NCBI RefSeq assembly: GCF_024494725.1
Contig: NZ_JANHDK010000001.1
Span: forward strand, 434,001-498,000
Source of the DNA: Haloplanus ruber
GTDB taxonomy: Archaea > Halobacteriota > Halobacteria > Halobacteriales > Haloferacaceae
Direction of reading: 5' to 3'
Length of the DNA stretch: 64,000 bases
Shown here: piece after piece, positions 52,916 to 60,399 of the stretch
How positions within the stretch are numbered: the stretch's first letter is position 1
Layout: the number at the start of each line of letters is the position of its first letter
Position numbers and translations under genes: made by a program
Notes under the pieces: generated by a model
Database searches by the model: none
Told to the model about the DNA's origin: nothing
What the model saw: only the letters and a program-made list of their open reading frames with translations

Positions 52916-53866
52916 TCAGCCTTGGTCGAAGGCGGTCGCCAAGCCGTCGGCGATCACCTGGCGCGCGTCTGCCGCCCGGTCGAGATCCGGGAACGAGGCG
53001 AACACGTGGACCATTCCCGGGTAGTTTTCGTGGGTCACCGACACGCCCGCCTCGCGCAGGCGGTCGGCGTATTCCGCGCCCTCGTCCCGCAACGGATCGT
53101 AGCCGGCAGTGATCACTGTCGCCGACGGCACCCCAGACAGATCCGTGGCCCGGAGCGGCGACGCGTAGGGGTTTGCGCCGTCGATATCGTCTCCCAGGTA
53201 GCGCTCCCAGTACCAGCGCATACTCGCCCGCGAGAGCAGGTAGCCCGCCGCGTTCTCGTCGTAGGACGCCGTGTCGAACGCGTAGTCGGTCACCGGATAG
53301 AGCAACACCTGATGGGCGAGTTCCGGGCCGCCGCGTTCCCGCGCCAGAAGCGTCACCGCGGCCGCCAGATTGCCGCCGGCGCTGTCGCCGCCCACCGCCA
53401 CCCGATCCGGGTCACCGCCGACGATTGCTGCGTGATCGGCCGCCCACGCCGTCGCGGCGTAGGCGTCGTGGACCGCCGCCGGGAACCGGTGTTCCGGCGC
53501 TCGCCGGTAGTCGACCGAGACGACGACACAGTCGGCCGCCTCGGCGAGGAGGCGACAGAGGCCGTCGTGGGTGTCCAAGTCACCGCGAACCCAGCCGCCG
53601 CCGTGGAAGTACACGAACACCGGCCGGGCCGCGTCGCCGGGCGGCGTGTAGGTTCGAATCGCAATCGGCACTTCGGGGTCGCCGCCAGGACCCGGGATCG
53701 AGAGGTTTCGAACCCGGAGGTCGTCGTTCGGCGGCTCCTCGGTGACCAGCAGCTCCCGGAGCGCCTCGCGAGCACCGTCGACCGAGAGCGAGGCGGTCGG
53801 TGGAAGGTCGACACGGGCGAGGATAGTCTCCGCTTCAGGGTGGAGGTCAGGGCTACGACCGGTCAC
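52916..53866 (-). CDS. Alpha/beta hydrolase of the hormone-sensitive lipase family
   Basis: A 316-residue esterase starting at GTG. The oxyanion-hole motif HGGGW is at 88-92 and the nucleophile Ser162 in GDSAGG (160-165), the HSL arrangement. The catalytic Asp is expected in TAGYDPLRDEG and the His in PGMVHVFASF, both present. No signal peptide, so it is a cytosolic carboxylesterase acting on short acyl esters. Confidence 0.92.
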   Translation of the reverse strand: MTGRSPDLHPEAETILARVDLPPTASLSVDGAREALRELLVTEEPPNDDLRVRNLSIPGPGGDPEVPIAIRTYTPPGDAARPVFVYFHGGGWVRGDLDTHDGLCRLLAEAADCVVVSVDYRRAPEHRFPAAVHDAYAATAWAADHAAIVGGDPDRVAVGGDSAGGNLAAAVTLLARERGGPELAHQVLLYPVTDYAFDTASYDENAAGYLLSRASMRWYWERYLGDDIDGANPYASPLRATDLSGVPSATVITAGYDPLRDEGAEYADRLREAGVSVTHENYPGMVHVFASFPDLDRAADARQVIADGLATAFDQG

Positions 53867-53948
53867 GGGCGATCACTCCGAGTGCGGACGTCACGTCCCA
53901 TGGCCCGGTTGGCGGTCCGTGTCCGTATAAAACTCCGGACGGGGGCGA

Positions 53949-54521
53949 TCAGCCGTCGGCCGCCGTCTGGTTGCGCGTCGTCGTCCCCGTCTCGTTTCCG
54001 CTGGCACTGTACGTCCCGGGACAGTCGACGGCGTACGTCTGTGTGCCCCCGGAGACGTCGACGTTCGGTCCCGTCGCTGCGTCGAGTTGGACGCGCAGCG
54101 AGTCGGCACCGGAGACGTTGCTGGCCGTGGGCGGATTCACTCGTATCTCGGCTGCGTCACCGGGGTCGTACGATCCCCCGACGGTCAGATCGAGCGCCTT
54201 ACCCGGCCGTAGTTGTTGAACCTCGCCGTCAGTCCCGCCGACACGGACGTACCCACCGACCGCCTGTACCGTGACGTCGATCTGTTCGACGGTAGTGTTT
54301 TCGGGAAGCCGGTTGCGAACGAGCGTCTGGTCGTCCCCGGCACTCCCCGGCCCGCACTGCAGGCGTTCGCCGAACGCCAGATACGCTTCCGACGGTTCGG
54401 CGACAGTGACGTTCACGCTCCGATCCGGCGAGGCTGTGGAGTACCCCCCGACGCCGAAGGCGAGGCCTACGGCTACACACAGCGCGAACACCGCCACGAG
54501 CCGTCGACGTTGGCGACTCAT
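53949..54521 (-). CDS. Small exported protein with SipW/DUF1102-like N-terminus
   Basis: A 190-residue protein from MSRQRRRLVAVFALCVAVG. The basic, hydrophobic N-terminus followed by GVGGYSTASPDRSVNVTVAEP resembles the exported beta-rich proteins cleaved by SipW-type signal peptidases (DUF1102/camelysin-like), where a GaYStvsadRsv motif follows the signal. The mature part is predicted to be mostly strands, with several N-x-S/T sequons and two cysteines (LQCGP and VDCPG) that could form a disulfide. It is coupled by ATGA to the DUF7344 gene and lies divergent from the SipW-like gene cluster, a likely partner. Confidence 0.7.
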   Translation of the reverse strand: MSRQRRRLVAVFALCVAVGLAFGVGGYSTASPDRSVNVTVAEPSEAYLAFGERLQCGPGSAGDDQTLVRNRLPENTTVEQIDVTVQAVGGYVRVGGTDGEVQQLRPGKALDLTVGGSYDPGDAAEIRVNPPTASNVSGADSLRVQLDAATGPNVDVSGGTQTYAVDCPGTYSASGNETGTTTRNQTAADG

Positions 54522-55054
54522 CTGTCGACTTCCGGTGGTGGTCCCTCCGATCCGAGCCGCATCCCTCGGGTGTAGTAGGTGTGGATCAGTGCTAGTGTGG
54601 CGATGGCGGCGACGGTGAAGGTCGCACAGCCGACGTGGGTCATCCCAGACAGCATCGGGAGACCGAGGCCGTGACCGAGGGTCACGGCCCCTGCCAGCGT
54701 CCCAACACCGAGGTAGTAGAGGCTCCAGGGGAGTTCGTGACCCTGAACGACCTCTAGGTAGAGGTCGACGTCGTTCGCGTCGTCGGTGAGTTCGACCTCG
54801 CCCGCGCGCTGATCGAAGATCACGAGGTTCAGATCCGCCATCTTCGGGAGGTGAAACTGCTGGAGCGAGGTGTAGACGTTCTTGCGTGCGTCCGATCCCA
54901 CCGCCGCGACGTCGATATCGTTCTCCCACGCGGCGACGTGTTCCGCGAGGGTACCCAGTGCTGCCCGCTGTCCGTTCCGCTGTAGGTAGTGGATGACGAA
55001 CCGTCGCCGTCGGTTGCTCAGTACTTCGTATACGTCGTCCCGTGCGAGGCTCAT
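54518..55054 (-). CDS. DUF7344 membrane-associated winged-helix protein
   Basis: A 178-residue protein. Residues 1-100 form a winged helix typical of DUF7344: DDVYEVLSNRRRRFVIHYLQ, ARKNVYTSLQQFHLPKMADL, with a GEVELT wing. Two hydrophobic segments follow (about 110-130 and 137-160), so the DNA-binding domain is attached to the membrane. It is the first gene of a pair and could control the surface-protein cluster that it faces across a 350-base promoter region. Confidence 0.85.
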   Translation of the reverse strand: MSLARDDVYEVLSNRRRRFVIHYLQRNGQRAALGTLAEHVAAWENDIDVAAVGSDARKNVYTSLQQFHLPKMADLNLVIFDQRAGEVELTDDANDVDLYLEVVQGHELPWSLYYLGVGTLAGAVTLGHGLGLPMLSGMTHVGCATFTVAAIATLALIHTYYTRGMRLGSEGPPPEVDR

Positions 55055-55406
55055 ATCGTTCGGATCCCCCCAGGTTCACACATTCCGGACAGGCTACACT
55101 CTCCCCTCCCTTCCACATAAGTAACCGTTGCTGCCGGGTATTTCAGGCCCGGCAAACCGGTTCTCAAGCTCCCCCTGAACAACCTCTGTAGCCAGCTAAA
55201 ACCGGGAATTCACGTGTTTATCGGGGTTGTATCCGCCGTTCACGGATAGACCGGTGTTCGTGGGCGCCGCCGTTGGGTCGGCGGCCGAACCGCGGGCGCT
55301 GACCCGTGGCATCCCTCCTCGTCTCCGTCGGCGACGGAGGACACGTGCTACTCGGGGCCCGTTTGATAGCGTTCAATAACCCTACTACCAAGTGAATACC
55401 CCACCG
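55055..55406. other. Divergent intergenic region with three hairpins
   Basis: No credible ORF lies in these 352 bases between DUF7344 and the large surface-protein gene. Three inverted repeats are visible: GCCGGG...CCCGGC at 55133-55153, GCCGCCG...CGGCGGC at 55266-55285, and CTCCGTC-GGC-GACGGAG at 55323-55339. AT-rich tracts CATAAGTAACC (about 55115, for the minus-strand unit) and TTCAATAACC (about 55371, for the plus-strand unit) are possible TATA boxes. Confidence 0.5.
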
Positions 55407-56942
55407 ATGGAGTCGCACGGAGAACGGATGAGACCACGACGTTTTCTCGCCGTCCTCGCTCTTCTCGTCGCGGTAGCTCTTGCGCTTCCAACCTTCGCTG
55501 CCCCACTCGGCGACCCCGTCGGCGACGGCGTCAGCGTCGTCACCACCAACAGCACCAACGCCGAGTACGTCCGCGTCACCGGTGACGGCGAACTCACCCT
55601 CGATCTCGCCACATCCAATCCCGCGCTCTCCGGCGCTGGCGTCAACGCCGAGGCCGTCACCTACATCGACGATGCCTTCCGCGTCCGCTACGACGGTGAT
55701 CGGTTTGCGAGCGTGTGGCTCACTACCGAGGCCGACGGCATCGCCTTTCGTGCCCGTGGCGCACGCCTCGGCTCGCGCGCGGACGCGATCAGACTCAACC
55801 CTAATGGCTCCGCCTCGGTCGGGGTCGTCGTCGACACCACGACCGGCACTCCGCCCGAGGACGCCTCCTTCTCCGTCGAGGCACGGGTGGCCGAAGCGGG
55901 TGACGTGACTGACGGTACGGCGTCGAGCGGCGGTACCGGCGGCAGTACCGGCGACGGCTCCGGCGAAGAGACGCTGATGCAGGTGGAACACCCCAGCGCC
56001 ACCAGCCGGACGGTGACGGTCGAAAATGCCGTCGTGGGACGGCCGAACACGGCGGCGATGGATCGCCTCGTGGTGGACCGCGAGGGAGACGGCGTCGTCA
56101 CCCTCGACGAACTGACGGTCGTCGGCCAAAGCACGCTGGAGATGGACGTATCCGTAACCGAACCGGACGCCGCAGGGCCGCTCCCGGCCAGCACGTCGAT
56201 GCGGCCGGTTGGTGCGGTCAGGGTCGAGGAGCGGCGGGGGACAGTCGACCAGGCGATCTTCCGGTTCGCGGTCGACCGGGCGTACCTGGCCGCGACCGGA
56301 GTCGATCCCGAGTCGCTGACCCTCTACCGGTACGACGGGAGCGAACGGTCGGAACTCGACGTCGAGGTGGTCGGCCGGAGCGGAGGCGACGTCTTCCTCG
56401 AAGCCGACACGCCGGGGTTGTCGACGTTCGTCATCGCGGCGGCGGCTCCCAGTATCCGGGTCGAAGCGGCCGAACTCCGGCCTGCGACCGTCACCCCCGA
56501 CGAACGGACGACGGTGACGGCGACGGTGACGAACGACGGACGCGTGGCCGGCGAGCGAACGGTCGCGCTGACACTGGACGGTGATGTCGTCGGGGAACGA
56601 CGTGTGACGCTTGCTCCCGACGAGTCGGCACAGGTGACGTTCCGGGTCCGGGCCCCGGGAGGCACACACGATGTTCGCGTCGGCGCGGCCGACGCGGGTC
56701 GCCTCGTCGTCGAGGGAGCGACGCCGGACGGCGGGGCCACGCCGGTTGCCTCGAACCCCGCGGAGAACGTCACGGAAACGCCGCCCGCTGTGTCGCCGGA
56801 GGCGGCCGACACGCCCGCCGTATCGACCGACGAACCGGTGGCCGAACCCGCGGGAGGGTCGCTGCCGGCGACAGCCGCGTTCGTCGCCGGGTTGCTCGCG
56901 TTGCTCGTGCTCATGGCCCTCGCCCGTCGCGTCCGGCGGTGA
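55407..56942 (+). CDS. Large DUF1102/CARDB-type surface protein with C-terminal anchor
   Basis: A 511-residue exported protein from MESHGERMRPRRFLAV (a GTG 15 bases earlier or an ATG 21 bases later are alternatives). A signal helix is at about 12-27. A DUF1102-like region (about 30-165, with LTLDLATSNPALSGAGVN and YIDDAFRV) comes first. After a Gly/Ser-rich hinge there is a PGF-pre-PGF-like domain (about 220-345, IFRFAVDRAYLAATGVD, TPGLSTFVIAAAAP) and a CARDB-like beta domain (about 345-430). A Thr/Pro/Ala-rich stalk and a single C-terminal helix followed by ARRVRR end it. A cell-surface structural or adhesive role is inferred. Confidence 0.75.
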   Translation: MESHGERMRPRRFLAVLALLVAVALALPTFAAPLGDPVGDGVSVVTTNSTNAEYVRVTGDGELTLDLATSNPALSGAGVNAEAVTYIDDAFRVRYDGDRFASVWLTTEADGIAFRARGARLGSRADAIRLNPNGSASVGVVVDTTTGTPPEDASFSVEARVAEAGDVTDGTASSGGTGGSTGDGSGEETLMQVEHPSATSRTVTVENAVVGRPNTAAMDRLVVDREGDGVVTLDELTVVGQSTLEMDVSVTEPDAAGPLPASTSMRPVGAVRVEERRGTVDQAIFRFAVDRAYLAATGVDPESLTLYRYDGSERSELDVEVVGRSGGDVFLEADTPGLSTFVIAAAAPSIRVEAAELRPATVTPDERTTVTATVTNDGRVAGERTVALTLDGDVVGERRVTLAPDESAQVTFRVRAPGGTHDVRVGAADAGRLVVEGATPDGGATPVASNPAENVTETPPAVSPEAADTPAVSTDEPVAEPAGGSLPATAAFVAGLLALLVLMALARRVRR

Positions 56943-57000
56943 CCTCCGTCGACGAACGGCGGAGCCGAGGGCTTTTCCGGTGACGGTGACGTCCTCCGAT

Positions 57001-57843
57001 ATGCTCCCGCGGTCACCGTTTTCGGTGGCAGTGCGACGGGCGATCCGCGGCCGGGACTGTCTGGCCCTCGCCACCGTGCCTGTCGTCCTTGTCGGCGTCT
57101 ACCTCTCCCCGGAGCCGTTCCGCCGATCGCTGACCTTCTCGTATGCCGATCCGGCGCCCCTGTCGGCGGTCGCCGCCCACTTCGTCCACTTCGCACCCGA
57201 GCATCTGCTGGTGAATCTCGTCGGCTACGTCGTCCTCGCCGGGTGTGGCTACCTGCTCGCGGCGCTCGGAGGCTGTCGGCGGCTGTTCGGCGTCGCGGCG
57301 GCGACGTACCTGCTCGCCTTTCCGCCGATCCTGTCGGCGCTAAACCTCGCGGTCCCGCGTCGTGCCGTGGGCTACGGCTTCTCTGGCGTCGTCATGGCCT
57401 TCGCTGGGGTACTCCCGGTCGTGCTGTCGGTGTACGCGGGGCGGCGATTGGACGCCCGGGTCCGTCCGCGACACGCACCGACGCCCTTCTTCGCTGCGCT
57501 GGCGCTAGTGGCGCTGTCGCTCCCGCGAACGCCGCTCACCCTCGGTCTCGCGACGGCGGCGGGTGTCGCGACCATCGGGTACGCGGTGTCGGTCGCGTCG
57601 GCGCTCCGCGGAACGGACCCGCCCGCGACGCCCGCCGGACCGCGAACCGGATGGCTCGACGCCTTCATCGTCGGGGTCGTCGCCATGTTCGGGTACGTCG
57701 CCGTCGGGTTCGCCGTCGCCCCGACCGTCCGGGGTGGCGTCGTCAACCGCTACGTCCACTTACTCGGGTTCTGTCTGGCCTTCATCGTCCCGTACGTCGG
57801 GGTGGAACTCGGCCTCTTCAACGTGGCGGAGGCCGCCGAATGA
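57001..57843 (+). CDS. Rhomboid-family intramembrane serine protease
   Basis: A 280-residue membrane protein with about seven helices. The rhomboid signature residues are present: HFVHFAPEHLLVN in helix 2 with His68 and Asn72, the nucleophile Ser128 in GYGFSG (helix 4) and His253 in RYVHLLGFCLA (last catalytic helix). All of the residues needed for a Ser-His dyad are there, so it should be an active intramembrane protease. It lies between the surface protein and the signal peptidase genes, whose substrates it may cleave. The WR motif of loop 1 is not obvious. Confidence 0.75.
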   Translation: MLPRSPFSVAVRRAIRGRDCLALATVPVVLVGVYLSPEPFRRSLTFSYADPAPLSAVAAHFVHFAPEHLLVNLVGYVVLAGCGYLLAALGGCRRLFGVAAATYLLAFPPILSALNLAVPRRAVGYGFSGVVMAFAGVLPVVLSVYAGRRLDARVRPRHAPTPFFAALALVALSLPRTPLTLGLATAAGVATIGYAVSVASALRGTDPPATPAGPRTGWLDAFIVGVVAMFGYVAVGFAVAPTVRGGVVNRYVHLLGFCLAFIVPYVGVELGLFNVAEAAE

Positions 57844-57904
57844 CCGTCACTGTGGCCGGCGTCGACCCAGGATTTTTCTCGTCGACCACCGTTGGTGCCG
57901 GTGA

Positions 57905-59050
57905 ATGTCACCCCGTCGCGTCCTCGCGTTGGGGGTCGAGGCCGCCGTCGTCGTCGTCGCCATCTCGCTGGTCGCCGGCCAGGTGCTCGGCTACCCCGTC
58001 CTCCTGAGTTACGTCGAGACGGGGAGTATGGCGCCGACGATGGAACCCGGCGACGGCTTTGTCGCGGTGCCGGCACCCCTCGCGGGCGACGTCGGCGAGG
58101 GCGACGTGATCACGTTCCGCGCCGAGGAGATCCAAGGTGGCGGGCTCACTACCCACCGGGTCGTCCGCGAGACGGAACGGGGCTACATTACGCGCGGTGA
58201 CGCCAACCCCTTTACCGACCAGCAGGGGACCGAACCGCCGGTGACGGACGAACAGATCGTCGCGCACGCGCTGCAGGTCCGGGGGACGGTCGTCGTCCTC
58301 CCGAACTTCGGGACCGCCGTCGTCGCCGTGCAGGATGCCTTAGCTGGCGCTCAGCGGTGGCTCGCGGCGACGTTGGGCACTCGGTCGCTGCTCGGAACAC
58401 AGGGGCTTACCTACCTGTTGTTCGCCCTCTCGGCGCTCGCGTACGTCCTCGACCTGCTTCTGGGTGGTGAGCGTGACCGAGAGCGGTCTCGGAGCCGTAC
58501 CGATGGCGTCTCGACGCGACTCGTGATGGTGGGACTTGCACTACTCGTGATGTCGACGGCGACGGCGGCGATGGTCGTCCCCGCGGGCACACAACAGTTC
58601 GGGGTCGTCAGCGCCGAGTTCGACGCCGAGGACCCGACGACCATCCCTGCCGGCGAGTCATCGACAATCGACTACGGCGTCCCCAACGCGGGTCTCGTTC
58701 CAGTTCACGCCTACCTCGAACCGGGGAGTGACCGGGTAGGGGTCGACCGGCGGCACGTCTACGTGCCGAGTCGCGGGACGGAGACGGTCGGTCTGACGCT
58801 CACGGCGCCGCCGGAGACCGGCTATTACCGCTACTATCTCACCGAGCGGCGGTATCTCGCGGTGTTGCCGGCGTCGGTGATCGACGGTCTCTATCGGCTT
58901 CACCCGTGGGTGCCCATCGTCGTCATCGACCTCGTCCTCGGTGTCCCCTTCTACGTCCTCGGCGTCTCTCTGGTCGGGACGGGACGCCTTCGGACCCGGT
59001 CGCGGGACCGTCCCTCTCGTCTCCGTCGCCTGTGGACCCGGTTCACCTGA
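57905..59050 (+). CDS. SipW-like signal peptidase I with a fused C-terminal domain
   Basis: A 381-residue membrane protein. Residues 1-130 are an ER/archaeal-type signal peptidase: the catalytic Ser41 in ETGSMAPTM, His84 in TTHRVV in place of the bacterial Lys, and Asp99 in RGDANPFTDQ. A second helix (about 165-180) is followed by a hydrophobic segment (about 200-220), then an outer beta-rich region (about 225-320) and a last helix (about 335-360). The outer domain is not part of minimal archaeal peptidases and could hold or guide substrates. It likely processes the exported proteins in this cluster. Confidence 0.85.
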   Translation: MSPRRVLALGVEAAVVVVAISLVAGQVLGYPVLLSYVETGSMAPTMEPGDGFVAVPAPLAGDVGEGDVITFRAEEIQGGGLTTHRVVRETERGYITRGDANPFTDQQGTEPPVTDEQIVAHALQVRGTVVVLPNFGTAVVAVQDALAGAQRWLAATLGTRSLLGTQGLTYLLFALSALAYVLDLLLGGERDRERSRSRTDGVSTRLVMVGLALLVMSTATAAMVVPAGTQQFGVVSAEFDAEDPTTIPAGESSTIDYGVPNAGLVPVHAYLEPGSDRVGVDRRHVYVPSRGTETVGLTLTAPPETGYYRYYLTERRYLAVLPASVIDGLYRLHPWVPIVVIDLVLGVPFYVLGVSLVGTGRLRTRSRDRPSRLRRLWTRFT

Positions 59051-59136
59051 TCGGCGGCGTCGGTCTACCGGCCCCGGCGGCGCATCTCTCCTCCGTTCCT
59101 CAACTTTCTTGTCGCCGCCCCGGAAAGTAGGCGTTC

Positions 59137-60309
59137 ATGGCGTGGGGGAGCGACTGGCCGCGAGGCCGTATCGTCCTGTCAGAGTGGTTCGTCGTCATCG
59201 CCGCCGTCGCGGCGATGTTGGCCCTTGTCGGAGGGGCCGTGACGTACACCGCGTACGCCTCGCCGGGGACGACCGTCGAGGAACGCCAGGTGTCCTCGTG
59301 GGAGGGTAACGGCACCTACACCACGACGGCTCGGGTGACCGAACCAAACCCGCTGTATCCGGTCGGCACGGAACTGTCGGAGCGCCCGGCGTATTTCCTC
59401 TCGGTGAGCCCACGGATGCAAGGTCGGTTCGCGTTCGGCTACGAGGCAACCGATGACGGGTCACTCGACGTGACCGCGGAGAGTCGGCTGGTGATGCGCT
59501 CTATTGCGGAGTCAGATGACGGATCGCCCGTCGAGTACTGGCGCATGGAGGAGTCCATCGACTCGACGCGGGTGACGGGGGTACCACCGGGACGGTCGGT
59601 CGAACTGACCTTCGAGCGCAACGTCTCCCGGACGCTCGACCGGATGGAGAACGTCTCGGATCGACTCGGCGGCTCGCCGGGGTCGCTCCAACTGCGCGCG
59701 GTGACCCGCGTCCGAATCGCCGGCGAGGTGAACGGACAGTCGGTGAACCGCTCTGCCGAGTACACGCTGCCCATCGAGACGGACCGATCGACCTACCGCC
59801 CACGGTCGACCCAGGGGTCGGCAGTCACGGGATCGACCACCGAGCGAATTACCCGCCAGCAGACGTACGGGCCGCTGTGGCGCCTCGGTGGACCGGCGGC
59901 GACAATACTCGGTCTCGTCGCCTTTGTCGGTCTCCTCTATGGCCGCGCGGCCGGCCGGTTTGCCGTCACGGACGCCGAACGTGAAGCGGTTGCGTTCCGC
60001 ACGACCCGCGAGGAGTTCGACGACTGGATCACTGTCGCCCGGCCCCCGGAGTCGGTGTTCGACCGCCCGCAGGTCGACGTGGCGGATCTGACAGGGCTAG
60101 TCGACACCGCCATCGACACCGACGAACGGGTGTTCGAGCATCCGGACGGTACCGCGTACTACGTCCTCCACGACGACTGCTGTTACGTGTTCGAGCCGCC
60201 GACCGCCTCGACGGATCACGCTGTTCCGGGCGACGGCCCGACCGAGGGCGAGGACCCCTCACCCGAGGCCGCCGACGGCTCACAGGACGCGCCCGACGCC
60301 GATTCGTGA
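59137..60309 (+). CDS. DUF5305 membrane protein
   Basis: A 390-residue protein. A short cytoplasmic N-terminus and a helix (about 17-40) precede a large outer region of alternating strands (about 45-240, with ASPGTTVEERQVSSWEGN, VSPRMQGRFAFGYEA and RSAEYTLPIETD), and a second helix at about 255-275 returns the chain to the cytoplasm, where an acidic tail of about 110 residues follows (DDWITVARPP, HPDGTAYYVLHDDCCYVFEP). This fits DUF5305, an archaeal family often found beside SipW-type peptidases. Its role is unknown. Confidence 0.82.
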   Translation: MAWGSDWPRGRIVLSEWFVVIAAVAAMLALVGGAVTYTAYASPGTTVEERQVSSWEGNGTYTTTARVTEPNPLYPVGTELSERPAYFLSVSPRMQGRFAFGYEATDDGSLDVTAESRLVMRSIAESDDGSPVEYWRMEESIDSTRVTGVPPGRSVELTFERNVSRTLDRMENVSDRLGGSPGSLQLRAVTRVRIAGEVNGQSVNRSAEYTLPIETDRSTYRPRSTQGSAVTGSTTERITRQQTYGPLWRLGGPAATILGLVAFVGLLYGRAAGRFAVTDAEREAVAFRTTREEFDDWITVARPPESVFDRPQVDVADLTGLVDTAIDTDERVFEHPDGTAYYVLHDDCCYVFEPPTASTDHAVPGDGPTEGEDPSPEAADGSQDAPDADS

Positions 60310-60399
60310 GGGACTGGCCTCCCCTGTCGTCGCCCGGGAAGACTGCGCGGCGATGCCCTTGCCGAAAGGCGTTTCACCCCCACTTCCGTGATAGAGGAT

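Noticed and set aside
53949-55118. A single 389-residue reading through the small exported protein and DUF7344 genes
   Set aside because: The front half is the wrong frame for DUF7344, which is a clear family in another frame; the exported protein begins at its own ATG within the overlap.
55218-57074. A 618-codon minus-strand ORF opposite the surface protein and rhomboid genes
   Set aside because: It spans two well-supported sense genes and the divergent promoter, and shows only low-complexity arginine-rich sequence.
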